The notes: a model not told the origin generated them from the sequence alone. Shown: positions 24,872 to 35,200, counted from the stretch's first letter. The stretch: 64,000 nucleotides of DNA from JBMNUM01 sp050946275 (GCA_050946275.1 JBMNUM010000006.1:1-64000), one strand, 5' to 3'. A program made the numbers and translations.

Positions 24872-25825
24872 CTACTCCTCGAATGACAACTCCACGATCT
24901 GCTTGCAGAGCTCGGGGAACTCGGTGCCCTCGGTGCGGGCGGCGTCGGGGATGAGCGAGGTGGACGTCATGCCGGGGATCGTGTTCGTCTCGAGCACGTA
25001 CGCGATGCCGGACTCCTCATCGATGATGATGTCGCTGCGCGAGACGCCGCGGCAGCCGAGCGCCTTGTGGGCTGCGATGGACTGCTCCTGGCAGATGCGC
25101 GTCTGCTCGTCGCTGATGCGGGCGGGGCAGATGTGGTCGGAGCCGCCCTGGGCGTACTTGGCCTCGAAGTCGTAGAAGTCGTTGTGGGGGACGATCTCGA
25201 TGACAGGCAGGGCGCGCGGGTCATCGTTGCCCATGACTGCGACCGTCACCTCGGTGCCGGCGATGAACTGCTCGATGACCACGGAGGTGTCCATGGCCTG
25301 GGCGTTCTTGAGCGCCTGGTCGAACACGACTGCATCGGAGACGATAGAGACGCCGAAGGCCGACCCCTCGTTGGCGGGCTTCACGACGATCTTGGGGCCG
25401 AGCTCGGCGGCGATCTCGTCGTACGTCACCTTCTCTCCCGCAGACACGATGCGCGCCGCGGGAGTGGGGACGCCGAATGCCCGATAGAAGACCTTTGCCT
25501 TCGCCTTGTCCATGGCGAGCGCGCTCGCGAGCACGCCGGACCCGGTGTAGCGCAGGCCGAGTTCCTCGCAGACGCCCTGGACGCAGCCGTCCTCGCCGCC
25601 GCGGCCATGCAGGCAGATGAACACGACGTCGGGGGCGAGCTCCTCGAGGCGATCGATGTAATGGGGCTCTCCCGTATCGATCTCCTCGACCTTGAATCCG
25701 CTCGTGCGCAGGCCTTTCGCAACCGAGGTGCCGGAGAGAATCGAGATGTTGCGCTCGTTGCTCTTTCCGCCGTACAGCAGTGCGACGGTGATCTCGGACG
25801 GGTCGGTAAGCGTGGTCTTGGTCAT
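24872..25825 (-). CDS. ddl: D-alanine--D-alanine ligase
   Basis: A 317-residue ATP-grasp enzyme making the D-Ala-D-Ala dipeptide for peptidoglycan. LLYGGKSNERNISILSG is the N-terminal signature, LHGRGGEDGCVQG the substrate loop, VVKPANEGSAFGVS the ATP-binding strand, and VLETNTIPGMTSTSL the metal/active-site block. The ATG at 25825 has AAGGAGAG upstream. It lies 31 nt after gyrA on the same strand. Confidence 0.93.
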   Translation of the reverse strand: MTKTTLTDPSEITVALLYGGKSNERNISILSGTSVAKGLRTSGFKVEEIDTGEPHYIDRLEELAPDVVFICLHGRGGEDGCVQGVCEELGLRYTGSGVLASALAMDKAKAKVFYRAFGVPTPAARIVSAGEKVTYDEIAAELGPKIVVKPANEGSAFGVSIVSDAVVFDQALKNAQAMDTSVVIEQFIAGTEVTVAVMGNDDPRALPVIEIVPHNDFYDFEAKYAQGGSDHICPARISDEQTRICQEQSIAAHKALGCRGVSRSDIIIDEESGIAYVLETNTIPGMTSTSLIPDAARTEGTEFPELCKQIVELSFEE

Positions 25826-25856
25826 GTTCTCTCCTTGGACTGTCGTGTGTCGGGTC

Positions 25857-28388
25857 CTATGCGTTCTCGTCCTCGACCTCCACCTCGAGGGTGAGCTGGT
25901 TGTCGTCGTTCTTCTTGTGGACGCGGTTCTCCTCGGCTTCTTCCTCGTTGTAGCGGGCAACCGCCGTAACGTGGTCGCTGTCGGCGACATCCATGATCTT
26001 CACGCCTTGCGTGGCGCGGCCGAGCTTCGAGATACCCTTGGCCTTCGTGCGGATGAGGACGCCCTCTTCGGTCGAGATGAGGAGCTCCTCTGTATCGGTC
26101 ACGATCTTCATGCCGACGAGGCGGCCCTTCTTCGGGGTCATGGTGATGGTGTTGACGCCCTGACCGCCGCGATGCTGCTCGGGATAGTCGTCGACGGGGG
26201 TGCGCTTGCCGTAGCCACGCTCAGTGATGACGAGAAGGTCGCTGTCCTCGCGGGCGATCTCCATGCCGAGCACGCGCTCGCCGGCGGGCACGGTCATGCC
26301 CTTGACGCCCGTCGTGTCGCGGCCCATGGCACGCGCCTCGCTCTCATCCCACTTGATGGCCTTGCCGTTGGACGAGACCATCATGATCTTCTCGCCCTTC
26401 TTCACGCGGCGAACCTCGATGAGCTCGTCGCCGCCGCGGAGCTTGATGGCGATGATGCCGTCTCGACGCGAGCGATCGTAGAGATCCATCGTGGTCTTCT
26501 TGACGAGACCGTCGCGCGTGGCGAAGATGAGGCACTCGTCCTTGCTGAAGGACTTCGTCGAGATGGTCGCGGCGATCTTCTCGCCCTCGGCGAAGGGCAG
26601 GAGGTTGATGATCGCATGGCCCTTGGCCTGACGCGAGCCGACCGGCAGCTCGTGCACCTTGAGGCGGTACACCTTGCCGTGGTTCGTGAAGAACAGCACG
26701 AAGTCGTGCGTCGACGCGATGAACATCTCGTCCACGTAGTCGTTTTCCTTGAGGTTGATGCCCTGCAGCCCCTTGCCGCCGCGCTTTTGCTGGCGATAGG
26801 TCGCGACGGGCAGGCGCTTCACATAGCCGGTATTCGTGATGGTGACGACCATGTCCTCCTCTGCGATGAGGTCCTCGACCTCGAGCGTCGCGGCGGAGCT
26901 GTCGGAGATCTCGGTCTTGCGCGGCGTGGCGTACTTCTCCTTGATCTCGGCCATCTCGTCGATGATGATCTTGCGCACGAGCGCATCGTCCTCGAGAACC
27001 TGCTTGTAGTAGGCGATGCGGCTCTTGACCTCGGCCAGCTCGGCCTCGAGGTTCTCGCGCTCGAGTCCGGTCAGCCTCTTGAGGCGCATCTCGAGGATGT
27101 CGCGGGCTTGGATCTCGGTGAGCAGGAAGCGCTCCATGAGGGAGGTGCGGGCAATCTCATCGGTACGCGATCCGCGGATGATCTCGATGACCTCGTCGAT
27201 GTTGTCGAGGGCGATGACGCGGCCCTCGAGGATATGCTCGCGCTCCTGGGCTTTCTTGAGGTCGAACTTCGTGCGGCGCACGATAACCTCGCGCTGGTAG
27301 TCGCAGTAATCCTTGAGGATGTCGCGCAGCGAGAGCTGCTTGGGCGTCCCGTCGACAAGCGCGATCATGTTGATGCCGAAGGAGGTCTGCAGCTGCGTGT
27401 GCTTGTACAGCTTGTTGAGCACGACCTCGGGGATGGCATCCTTCTTGAGCTCGATGACGACGCGCATGCCGTTGCGGTCGGACTCGTCTCGCAGGTCCGA
27501 TATCTCCGTGATCTTCTTGTCGCGAACGAGGTCGGCGATCTTGCTGATCATGTTCGCCTTGTTGACCATGTAGGGAATCTCGGTGATGACGATGCGGTCG
27601 CGCCCGGAGGTCGTGTGCTCCTGGATGGCGCGCGAGCGAATCATGATCGAACCCTTGCCGGTCTCGTAGGCATCCTTGATGCCGTTGCGCCCCATGATGA
27701 TGGCGGCGGTGGGGAAGTCCGGGCCGGGGAGGACCGTCATGAGCTCGTCGGTCGTGACATCGGGATTCTCGAGGAACATCTTCACCGCGTCGATGGCCTC
27801 GCCGAGATTGTGCGGCGGGATGTTCGTCGCCATGCCGACGGCGATACCCGATGAGCCGTTGACCAGCAGGTTCGGGAAGCGCGACGGGAGGACGGAAGGC
27901 TCCTGCAGCGACTCGTCGTAGTTGGGCTGGTAGTCGACCGTGTCCTTGTCGATGTCGCGGAGGAGCTCCATGGCTGCCTTCTGCAGGCGCGCCTCGGTGT
28001 ATCGCATGGCCGCCGCGGCGTCGCCATCGACGGATCCGAAGTTACCGTGGCCGTCCACGAGCGGGACGCGCATCGAGAAGTCCTGGGCGAGACGGACCAT
28101 CGTGTCGTACACAGCGGAGTCACCATGCGGATGGTATTTGCCGATAACTTCGCCGACCGTCCATGCGGACTTCTTGTGCGGGCGATCCGGGCGGATACCC
28201 GACTCGTACATCGCATAGAGGATGCGGCGGTGCACCGGCTTGAGGCCATCGCGCACGTCCGGAAGGGCACGAGCCACGATGACGCTCATCGCGTAGTCGA
28301 GGAAGTCCGTCCGCAGCTCGTTCGCGAGGTCGTCGGTAATGACGCTGCTTCCGCTGAGGTCGAGTTCCTGAGTCTTGTCTTCAGCCAC
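25857..28388 (-). CDS. gyrA: DNA gyrase subunit A
   Basis: An 843-residue type II topoisomerase A subunit. The catalytic Tyr is in AAMRYTEARL, and the quinolone-resistance region reads HPHGDSAVYDTMVRLAQ, with Ser and Asp at the positions equal to E. coli 83 and 87 (the usual susceptible-type residues). The GyrA box QKRGGKG (usually QRRGGKG) lies near residue 560, before the six-bladed C-terminal beta-pinwheel. The C-terminal tail is acidic. The start codon is GTG with GGAGAG upstream. It lies 90 nt after gyrB. Confidence 0.98.
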   Translation of the reverse strand: MAEDKTQELDLSGSSVITDDLANELRTDFLDYAMSVIVARALPDVRDGLKPVHRRILYAMYESGIRPDRPHKKSAWTVGEVIGKYHPHGDSAVYDTMVRLAQDFSMRVPLVDGHGNFGSVDGDAAAAMRYTEARLQKAAMELLRDIDKDTVDYQPNYDESLQEPSVLPSRFPNLLVNGSSGIAVGMATNIPPHNLGEAIDAVKMFLENPDVTTDELMTVLPGPDFPTAAIIMGRNGIKDAYETGKGSIMIRSRAIQEHTTSGRDRIVITEIPYMVNKANMISKIADLVRDKKITEISDLRDESDRNGMRVVIELKKDAIPEVVLNKLYKHTQLQTSFGINMIALVDGTPKQLSLRDILKDYCDYQREVIVRRTKFDLKKAQEREHILEGRVIALDNIDEVIEIIRGSRTDEIARTSLMERFLLTEIQARDILEMRLKRLTGLERENLEAELAEVKSRIAYYKQVLEDDALVRKIIIDEMAEIKEKYATPRKTEISDSSAATLEVEDLIAEEDMVVTITNTGYVKRLPVATYRQQKRGGKGLQGINLKENDYVDEMFIASTHDFVLFFTNHGKVYRLKVHELPVGSRQAKGHAIINLLPFAEGEKIAATISTKSFSKDECLIFATRDGLVKKTTMDLYDRSRRDGIIAIKLRGGDELIEVRRVKKGEKIMMVSSNGKAIKWDESEARAMGRDTTGVKGMTVPAGERVLGMEIAREDSDLLVITERGYGKRTPVDDYPEQHRGGQGVNTITMTPKKGRLVGMKIVTDTEELLISTEEGVLIRTKAKGISKLGRATQGVKIMDVADSDHVTAVARYNEEEAEENRVHKKNDDNQLTLEVEVEDENA

Positions 28389-28478
28389 GTTCTCTCCTTA
28401 CCTGAAGCTGTGGTCTTTCGTATCCGGTGCTCGGGCGGGCAATTTGAGGGCGCCGCCCTGCTGTCCGGTCTTCGTTTT

Positions 28479-30431
28479 CTAGATGTCGAGGTTACGAACC
28501 TGCTTCGCGTACTTCTGGATGAACTCCTTGCGAGGCTCGACCTGGTTGCCCATGAGATCCGACACGGCTTTCGCCGCAGCGCCGGCATCTTCGATCGTCA
28601 CCTGGAGGAGCGTGCGGTTCTCGGGAGCCATCGTCGTGTCCCACAGCTGCTCGGGGTCCATCTCACCGAGACCCTTGTAGCGCTGCACGGTGTACTTCGT
28701 GCCCTCGGCGAGCTTCTCGACCTCTGTGCGCAGATCGTCATCGGTGTAGATATATGTGTGCTTCTTGCCGACGGCGAGGCGATACAGCGGAGGCTGCGCG
28801 ATGTAGACGTAGCCGTTGTAGATAAGCTCGCGCATGTAGTTGTAGAAGAACGTCAGCAGCAGGCAGCGGATGTGCGCGCCGTCGACGTCGGCATCGGTCA
28901 TGATGATGATCTTATGGTAGCGGGCCTTCTCGATGTCAAACTCCTCCTCGCCGATACCCGTGCCGATGGCCGTGATGAGCGAGCTGATCGTGTCGGAGGA
29001 GAGCGCCTTATGCAGACCGGATTTCTCTACGTTGAGAATCTTGCCGCGCAGGGGCAGGATCGCCTGGAACGAGCGCTCGCGCGCCTGCTTGGCCGATCCT
29101 CCTGCCGAGTCGCCCTCGACGATGTAGAGCTCGGTGAGCGAGGCATCGCGCAGCGAGCAATCGGCGAGCTTGCCGGGGAGCGTCGAGCTCTCGAGCAGGC
29201 TCTTGCGTCGCGTGAGATCGCGGGCCTTGCGCGCGGCGTTGCGGGCCTTCGCGGCCTGCGTCGCCTTGCTGATGATCGCCTTGGCCGGGTTGGGGTGCTC
29301 CTCGAGGAACTCTGTGAGCCCCGCCGTCACGGTTGACTGCACGAACGTGCGCATCTCGGTGTTGCCGAGCTTCGTCTTCGTCTGTCCCTCGAACTGCGGC
29401 TCGCTGAGCTTGACCGAGATGACGCAGGTCAGGCCCTCGCGGATATCGTCACCCGTCAGCGAGTCTTCCTTGTTCTTGATGAGGTTCTGGCTCGTCGCGT
29501 ACGAGTTAACCACGCGCGTGAGGGAATTCTTGAAACCCTCGAGGTGCGTGCCGCCCTCGGTGGTGTGGATGTTGTTCGCGAAAGCCATGATCGTGCCCGA
29601 GAAAGAGGTGTTCCACTGCATCGACACCTCGACCTCGCCCTCATCGCTCTTGTTGGAGAAGTAGATTGGCCTGCTCAGACCGGGAATGATCTCCTTGCCC
29701 TCGTTGAGGAACTTGACGTAGTCGTTGATACCGCCTGAATACTGGAACTCTTGGACCGTCGGCTCGGCCGCTTCGACACCAGAGTCATCGGCGTTAGCAC
29801 GCATATCTTTCAGCGTGATCTTGACGTTGCGGTTGAGGAAAGCCATCTCGCGCAGGCGCTCTGCGAGCACATTCGCATCGAAGACGGTCGTCTCCTTGAA
29901 AATCTCGGGGTCGGGCCAGAAGCGAACGGTCGTGCCCGTCTTCTTCGAACGTCCCACCTTCTCGAGCTTCTCGACAGTCTTTCCGCGTGCGAAGGCCATC
30001 TTCCAGATACCACCATCGCGATAAACCGTGGCCTCTACGCGCGTTGAAAGCGCATTAACGACGGAGATACCGACACCATGGAGGCCGCCAGAAGTCTTAT
30101 AGCCGGCACCCCCGAACTTGCCTCCAGCATGCAGGATGGTGAACACGACCTCGAGCGTCGACTTCTTGGCTTGCTTGTGCTTACCGACGGGAATTCCGCG
30201 ACCGTTATCGATGACCTCGACGGAGTTATCCGGGTAGATGGTCACATCGATTCGGTTGCAGACTCCGGCAAGAGCCTCATCGACAGAGTTATCCACAACC
30301 TCGTAGACCAGGTGGTGCAAGCCGCGCGGGCCCGTCGAGCCGATATACATGCCCGGACGCTTGCGGACCGCCTCGAGTCCTTCGAGGATCTTGATATCGC
30401 CCTCATCATAGTGGTTCGTTTTGTCGGCCAT
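28479..30431 (-). CDS. gyrB: DNA gyrase subunit B
   Basis: A 650-residue ATPase subunit. The GHKL fold shows EVVDNSVDEALAG and DNGRGIPVG; the TOPRIM domain shows LYIVEGDSAGGSAKQ and IIMTDADVDGAHIR; the C-terminus has RYKGLGEMDPEQLW. It forms the A2B2 gyrase with gyrA directly downstream. GAGGAG precedes the ATG. About 60 bp upstream is a parS-like palindrome. Confidence 0.98.
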   Translation of the reverse strand: MADKTNHYDEGDIKILEGLEAVRKRPGMYIGSTGPRGLHHLVYEVVDNSVDEALAGVCNRIDVTIYPDNSVEVIDNGRGIPVGKHKQAKKSTLEVVFTILHAGGKFGGAGYKTSGGLHGVGISVVNALSTRVEATVYRDGGIWKMAFARGKTVEKLEKVGRSKKTGTTVRFWPDPEIFKETTVFDANVLAERLREMAFLNRNVKITLKDMRANADDSGVEAAEPTVQEFQYSGGINDYVKFLNEGKEIIPGLSRPIYFSNKSDEGEVEVSMQWNTSFSGTIMAFANNIHTTEGGTHLEGFKNSLTRVVNSYATSQNLIKNKEDSLTGDDIREGLTCVISVKLSEPQFEGQTKTKLGNTEMRTFVQSTVTAGLTEFLEEHPNPAKAIISKATQAAKARNAARKARDLTRRKSLLESSTLPGKLADCSLRDASLTELYIVEGDSAGGSAKQARERSFQAILPLRGKILNVEKSGLHKALSSDTISSLITAIGTGIGEEEFDIEKARYHKIIIMTDADVDGAHIRCLLLTFFYNYMRELIYNGYVYIAQPPLYRLAVGKKHTYIYTDDDLRTEVEKLAEGTKYTVQRYKGLGEMDPEQLWDTTMAPENRTLLQVTIEDAGAAAKAVSDLMGNQVEPRKEFIQKYAKQVRNLDI

Positions 30432-30488
30432 TTATTTCTCCTCACGGCATGGCAATGCTCTACAGGACATACGTCTGCCAAACCAACA

Positions 30489-30500
30489 TTTCACATGAAA
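30489..30500. promoter_or_regulatory. parS-like palindrome upstream of gyrB
   Basis: TTTCACATGAAA is a perfect 12-bp palindrome differing from the core of the ParB site (TTTCACGTGAAA) by one central pair substitution. The same variant occurs at 39367-39378 beside parA. Confidence 0.45.
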
Positions 30501-30618
30501 ACTTCCGCTCCCATGGCACAATATCTGGTAGCGTTCGGGAGCGCTTGCATGGCTATATTGTACCATGCCCGCACCCTAAAGACTAAAATTTCGGCTTTAA
30601 AAGGGGTTTAAATTCCGC

Positions 30619-31119
30619 CTAAAGGCTTTTAGAGGCCTTAAGACCCTTTTTCCACTCCATATCGGAAATAAAAGCCTTTAAGAGCGTTTCTCTAAGCTTC
30701 TCGTCCTCGATGCCCTCTACTGACAGCCGGGCGTAGGCGAGCTCGCCTTCATCAAGCGGGACAGACTCGCAGTTATCCACATACCAGGGCTGCTCTTGCT
30801 CTCTTTTCACAAACTCCTTGCGAATACCCGTTTCCTTGGAGACGACGAAGAAGACATCTGTCACCGGCTCGCCGAGCTCGATCTCAAATCTCTGGCGATA
30901 GTATTCCTTGCTCATCGCAAGGTCGGCGGCCGCGTGCGGAGTATCGACGAATATGGCGATGGCGCCATCGCGCTTCTTGCTCTCGATAACGTTGTCTGTA
31001 TGGCGGAGGGCCTTTTCGGGTGCAATCTGCTCCCACACCTCTTGGAGAAGCATGCTCTTTTGAAGCCGGGGGCTCGTGTTTGCCTCTATAACGGAACCGA
31101 TTCCTGATTTCAGATCCAT
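30619..31119 (-). CDS. DciA/DUF721-type replication protein
   Basis: A 166-residue protein in the position, between recF and gyrB, where DUF721/DciA homologues sit in many actinobacteria. DciA is the ancestral replicative-helicase loader or operator. The N-terminal 90 residues fit the DUF721 pattern (LLQEVWEQIAPEKALRHT, IFVDTPHAAADLAMSKEYYRQRFEIELG); the C-terminal 70 residues are lineage-specific. AAGGTG precedes the ATG. It lies 36 nt after recF on the same strand. Confidence 0.75.
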   Translation of the reverse strand: MDLKSGIGSVIEANTSPRLQKSMLLQEVWEQIAPEKALRHTDNVIESKKRDGAIAIFVDTPHAAADLAMSKEYYRQRFEIELGEPVTDVFFVVSKETGIRKEFVKREQEQPWYVDNCESVPLDEGELAYARLSVEGIEDEKLRETLLKAFISDMEWKKGLKASKSL

Positions 31120-31155
31120 GGTTCACCTTCAAGCTGCGTTTTGCGGATCTAGTTT

Positions 31156-32262
31156 TCAGCGCCCTATCTCGAATACTCGCGCGTCGCGTAGGATTCTATC
31201 ATCAATTTGCGATATATCCGTCGTGGTTATGAAAGTTTGCTTGTTATCGAGCAGATAATCAAGAAGCACATTCCTTTTTGCGAGATCGAGCTCGGAGAGC
31301 ACGTCGTCGAGGAGCAGAAGCGGTCTCGTCCCCGCGATGTCCTCAATCGTTTTCATCTCAGCGATCTTCCAGGCCAAGGCTATGAAGCGCTGCTGCCCTT
31401 GAGAGGCATACTTGCGAGCATCATGAGCATTGAGATTGAAGAGGAGATCATCCCGTTGCGGCCCCACAAGACATCTTCCCGACGCGAGCTCCGCCTCGAT
31501 ATGGCCCTGCATCTGGGCGAGGATGAGCTGATAAAGCTCATCCTCGGTATACGTTGATTCGCGGATACCCTTCTCGTCGTGAGACCATGTCGGCAGGTAG
31601 AAAATCTCGAAGTCATTGGCAAAGTCGAGCTCCGCATATACCTGTCGCAGTTCCCCGGCGAACCTATTGAAGAGATTCAGCCGATGTTTGACAAGATGTG
31701 CGGCAATCTTCGCAACATTCTCGTTCCAAGCGGAAATCAACAGCTCATCGGGCCTTTGCTCAGCCTGAAGGAGGGCGTTCTTCTGGCGCAGAGCTTTCGA
31801 AAGCTCTGCTTTGAGGTCGTGGTACGTCCCGGAAAGCTGCATGCCTATGGCATCGAGGCCGTTTCTTCTCCGCTCCGCAGAACCCTTCACGATGTCGAGA
31901 TCGTCGGGGTTGAAAATCACGGAGGGCAGCTCCCCGCGGAGGTCGTTGGTTGTGCGCCCTTTCCCGTTGAGCTGATAGCGCCTACGCGCGTCTTTTATAT
32001 ATAGGTCGATGTCGAGCTTTCTACCGCCGCCTTCTAAGGCGGCGCGAATGTCGGCTTTTTCACAGCCCCAGCGCACCATCTCGTTCCATTTGGAGGTTCT
32101 GAAAGACTCCAGAGAGGTTACGAGCTGGATAGCCTCGATGATATTGGTCTTTCCCGCTCCGTTTGGCCCAACGAGAATGTTGAAACGTTGGAGTTCCCCG
32201 CTATCGAAGAACTCGTGACTTCTGAAATTCTGGAGCCTGATGTAGGAAAGCCTCATCCCCAT
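31156..32262 (-). CDS. recF: DNA replication and repair protein RecF
   Basis: A 368-residue SMC-like ATPase that loads RecA at gaps. GPNGAGKTN (Walker A, near residue 33), a central coiled-coil region, and LLLLDDVLSELD (Walker B with the D-loop) are clear. The start is either ATG 32262 or ATG 32256 two codons later; neither has a strong ribosome site, and the gene starts 17 nt after the dnaN stop, so coupling is likely. Confidence 0.95.
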   Translation of the reverse strand: MGMRLSYIRLQNFRSHEFFDSGELQRFNILVGPNGAGKTNIIEAIQLVTSLESFRTSKWNEMVRWGCEKADIRAALEGGGRKLDIDLYIKDARRRYQLNGKGRTTNDLRGELPSVIFNPDDLDIVKGSAERRRNGLDAIGMQLSGTYHDLKAELSKALRQKNALLQAEQRPDELLISAWNENVAKIAAHLVKHRLNLFNRFAGELRQVYAELDFANDFEIFYLPTWSHDEKGIRESTYTEDELYQLILAQMQGHIEAELASGRCLVGPQRDDLLFNLNAHDARKYASQGQQRFIALAWKIAEMKTIEDIAGTRPLLLLDDVLSELDLAKRNVLLDYLLDNKQTFITTTDISQIDDRILRDARVFEIGR

Positions 32263-32279
32263 GCGCGGACTGCGGCTCG

Positions 32280-33380
32280 TTAGTCGTTGAGCTTGACCGG
32301 CATGGAAAGGTAGAAGAACTTTTCCTCGCCAACAGACTTGAGGACGCCGGGTTTGAGCGGGCTGTTGGCCTCGAACACAACCTCCTCGGTGGAAATGGCA
32401 TTAAGGCCATCCATCAAATACTGATAGTTGAACCCGATGAGGATTTGCTCTCCGTCAATCTGCGCGTCGACGGTTTCCTTCGCTCCTCCGACGTCCGCCA
32501 CCTTGGCGGAGATGACGATTTGCTGGAGCTCTGGTAAGAGCTCCAGGCGGATCTGCATATACTCCTGCGCCATGACGGAGACGCGCTTGATGGCATCGAG
32601 AAGGGTTTTCGTTTCCACAACGGCGGAAATGGTCTTCTCCTTGGGGATGATTTGCTTGTAGTTCGGATAATTTCCCTCAAGTTTTCTCGTGACGAATGTG
32701 CTCTGCCCGAACTTGAAGAGGATTTGGTTGTCGTTATACCCGATTTCCAGGGAATCTTCCTTGCCAAGCAGCCTGCAAACGTCGTCTAGCACGCTACCGG
32801 GAATAACGAGCTGGAAGGTTCCGTCGTGATTTTCAATCGAAGACTCATCGATCGCGAGGCGATACGAGTCGGTTGCGACCATGGAGATATTTTCACCCTC
32901 GGCGACAACGTTGATACCCGTGAGAATCATATGCGACTCATCACGAGACACGGCTTTCGAAACCTTCTTCACCATCTCGGAGGCGCGGCCTGCGGGAATC
33001 ACGATGCTCTCGGCTGCCTCAACCTCGGGGAATGCCGGAAAATCCTTGGCCTGCATGGTTTTCATCGAGAACCGCGAGGAGAGGCACTCGATTATGAACT
33101 GCTCTCCGTCCAGGCTGCACGAGACTGCTGCCTCAGGAAGAGTTTTCACCAACTCGGAGATAAGCTTGCCGGGAACGACGGTTTCTCCCTCATTCTCCAC
33201 GAGGGCGGGGGTGGAGACTCGAACGCTCGTCTCAAGATCCGTCGTCTGCAGAAGGATGGATCCATCCTGGGCCTTGATATACACGCCCGAGAGGATAGGG
33301 AGCGTCGAGCGGCCAGACCGGCCCTTTGCCGTGATGTTGAGTGCATTGAGGAAATCGGTCTTCGAGATGTTGAATTTCAC
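32280..33380 (-). CDS. dnaN: DNA polymerase III beta sliding clamp
   Basis: A 366-residue clamp whose dimer tethers polymerase to DNA. The typical start MKFNISKTDFLNALN, the LPILSGVYI block of domain 1 and the C-terminal MPVKLND are present. The GTG at 33380 is chosen because it yields the conserved MKF start and has AGG 8-10 nt upstream; a GTG three codons earlier is also in frame. Confidence 0.96.
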   Translation of the reverse strand: MKFNISKTDFLNALNITAKGRSGRSTLPILSGVYIKAQDGSILLQTTDLETSVRVSTPALVENEGETVVPGKLISELVKTLPEAAVSCSLDGEQFIIECLSSRFSMKTMQAKDFPAFPEVEAAESIVIPAGRASEMVKKVSKAVSRDESHMILTGINVVAEGENISMVATDSYRLAIDESSIENHDGTFQLVIPGSVLDDVCRLLGKEDSLEIGYNDNQILFKFGQSTFVTRKLEGNYPNYKQIIPKEKTISAVVETKTLLDAIKRVSVMAQEYMQIRLELLPELQQIVISAKVADVGGAKETVDAQIDGEQILIGFNYQYLMDGLNAISTEEVVFEANSPLKPGVLKSVGEEKFFYLSMPVKLND

Positions 33381-33652
33381 TGTTTTCACCTATCTTCGAG
33401 GATGGTTGTCCTGTGTTTTTCTTTCCTTCTTTTATATTTTTTATTTCATTATTGTAATAGAGACTGTGAAAAGTTGGGAAAACTAGCAAAAGCCCAATAT
33501 TCCCGCTTTGCTTGTCTGTTGAAGAAGAGTGCTGGTTTTTCACTTCCTTCAACAGGTTGGCTCTGCTTGTTTCTTTCTTCTTCCTTTCCCCAAGCTTTTC
33601 ACCATGGTTTGCCGTGATTTTCCTTTCCGCGCGTAGCAGCGCGGAAAGGCCG
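33381..33652 (-). promoter_or_regulatory. dnaA-dnaN intergenic region with DnaA-box-like sites
   Basis: A 272-bp AT-rich gap. It carries TGTGAAAAG at 33465-33473 within a longer TGTGAAAAGTTGGGAAAA motif, and a TTTTTCACT-like sequence near 33536-33544. Thymine-rich tracts (33415-33450) resemble an unwinding region. It could be a second origin sub-region or a DnaA-controlled dnaN promoter. Confidence 0.45.
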
Positions 33653-35200
33653 TTATCCTTCCTTTTCGGTTGAGGTAATGAGGTCGCTCATGCGCTCGAT
33701 CTCATTGAAGAAATCCCTGTCTGCCTGGCGCTTGCTTTCGATGTTCTTATAGGCGTGCACCACGCTCGAGTGGTCTTTCTTGAAAGCCTTTCCGATTTCT
33801 GGGTAGGAGGCCTGGGTGAGCACGCGCGAAAGATACATGCCAACCTGGCGTGCGTTGCTAATGTGGCGCGGGCGCTGGGAACCCAGGAGTTCTCCGTGGG
33901 TGACATTGTAATACAATTCGACAAAGCGCTGAATGTCGGAGATGGTAATTTTTTCTGCCATGTTGGTGAAGAAGATTTTGGAAACGATCTCCTCGGCTTC
34001 CTCGACTGTGATGGGACCTTCCTTGCCTGAACGGCTGAAGGAGATGTAAACGACGAGACTTGCAGCTGCACCCTCGAGGTTTCTGATATTGGAATTGGAG
34101 AGCTCGACAACGCGATTGATAACTTCGTTTGGAATCTCGAGATCGGGCTGGTTTTGCTTCCTCTTGAGGTCTTCGATGTGGTTCTTGAAGATTTTGAGTT
34201 TCGTTTCGAATAGAGGTGCCTGGATGTCCGCGGTGACGCCGTTGGCAAAACGACTTCTCAGGCGCTCATCGAGATTGATATCCTTCGGCGCGCGGTCGGC
34301 TGAGAGAACGATTTGCTTCTTGTTTTGAATCATGAGATTGAAAATCTTGAAGAACTCGTTAGTGGTCTCTTCCTTGCCCTCGAGGAATTGGACGTCGTCG
34401 AGGAGCAGCATATCTGCTGTCTTGTATTTCATGGTGAAGCTGCTCCAGTCATCAGCCCCGAGAGCCTCAACATAATCCTCGACAAGTGTTGTTGTCGGAG
34501 AGTAGGTGACCTTCTTCTCCGGATAGTTCTTGTTCACATAATCCTTGATGGCGAGCAGCAGGTGGGTTTTCCCAAGCCCCGAGCGCCCGTATATAAATAA
34601 GGGGTTGTTGATTTCGCCCGGATTCTCGGCGACGGAGTAGGCCGCGCCATAGGCATAGCTGTTCGTATCGGCCACAACGAAGGAATCGAATGTCTTGGTG
34701 CCGCTGTCTGGCTTTTGGGACGGTGTAGAGCTTTCGATAGATTCCGTCTGGTTGTGAAAAGTTTGGAAAAACTCGTTTGAGGGCTCCTCTGCTGAGAGGG
34801 AACCCCTTTGGTTATCCTGCCTTTTCGATTGAGCAGTCTCCTCCGGGTGAGGTTTTGTGTTGTCGGAAGCCTGTTCGCTTGCGCGGTCGTATTTTCCAAA
34901 AATCAGCTCCGTTTGCTGTGGATCGATTCCACTTGGGATGTCAGACAGCACGACGTGCACCTCGGCATTTGTGCCAAGTATGCCCGAAAGAGCCTTGTTC
35001 AGTGATTTGCCATAGTTTGCCGTGATGTACTCGCTTGCCCATTTATTATCCGTTGAGAGGATAAGCGAATTATCGGAAAGAAGCTGCGGGGCCAGTGCCT
35101 TGAGGAAACCGTTCATCATCGTCGTATCGATGGTGGTGTCGGTGTTGAGCTCCTCGACGACCAGCCCCCAAACTTCTCCTGCAGTACGCGTGCTACTCAT
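33653..35200 (-). CDS. dnaA: Chromosomal replication initiator DnaA
   Basis: A 515-residue AAA+ initiator. Domain I spans about 1-85, a Ser/Gln/Glu-rich linker (domain II) about 95-165, domain III has GRSGLGKTH (Walker A), MLLLDDVQF (Walker B) and the RLRSRFANG sensor, and domain IV ends with KKDHSSVVHAYKNIE, the DnaA-box-binding signature. The ATG at 35200 follows AGAGG; a start 21 codons earlier is less likely. A DnaA-box-like TGTGAAAAG lies inside the gene at 34753-34761. Confidence 0.97.
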   Translation of the reverse strand: MSSTRTAGEVWGLVVEELNTDTTIDTTMMNGFLKALAPQLLSDNSLILSTDNKWASEYITANYGKSLNKALSGILGTNAEVHVVLSDIPSGIDPQQTELIFGKYDRASEQASDNTKPHPEETAQSKRQDNQRGSLSAEEPSNEFFQTFHNQTESIESSTPSQKPDSGTKTFDSFVVADTNSYAYGAAYSVAENPGEINNPLFIYGRSGLGKTHLLLAIKDYVNKNYPEKKVTYSPTTTLVEDYVEALGADDWSSFTMKYKTADMLLLDDVQFLEGKEETTNEFFKIFNLMIQNKKQIVLSADRAPKDINLDERLRSRFANGVTADIQAPLFETKLKIFKNHIEDLKRKQNQPDLEIPNEVINRVVELSNSNIRNLEGAAASLVVYISFSRSGKEGPITVEEAEEIVSKIFFTNMAEKITISDIQRFVELYYNVTHGELLGSQRPRHISNARQVGMYLSRVLTQASYPEIGKAFKKDHSSVVHAYKNIESKRQADRDFFNEIERMSDLITSTEKEG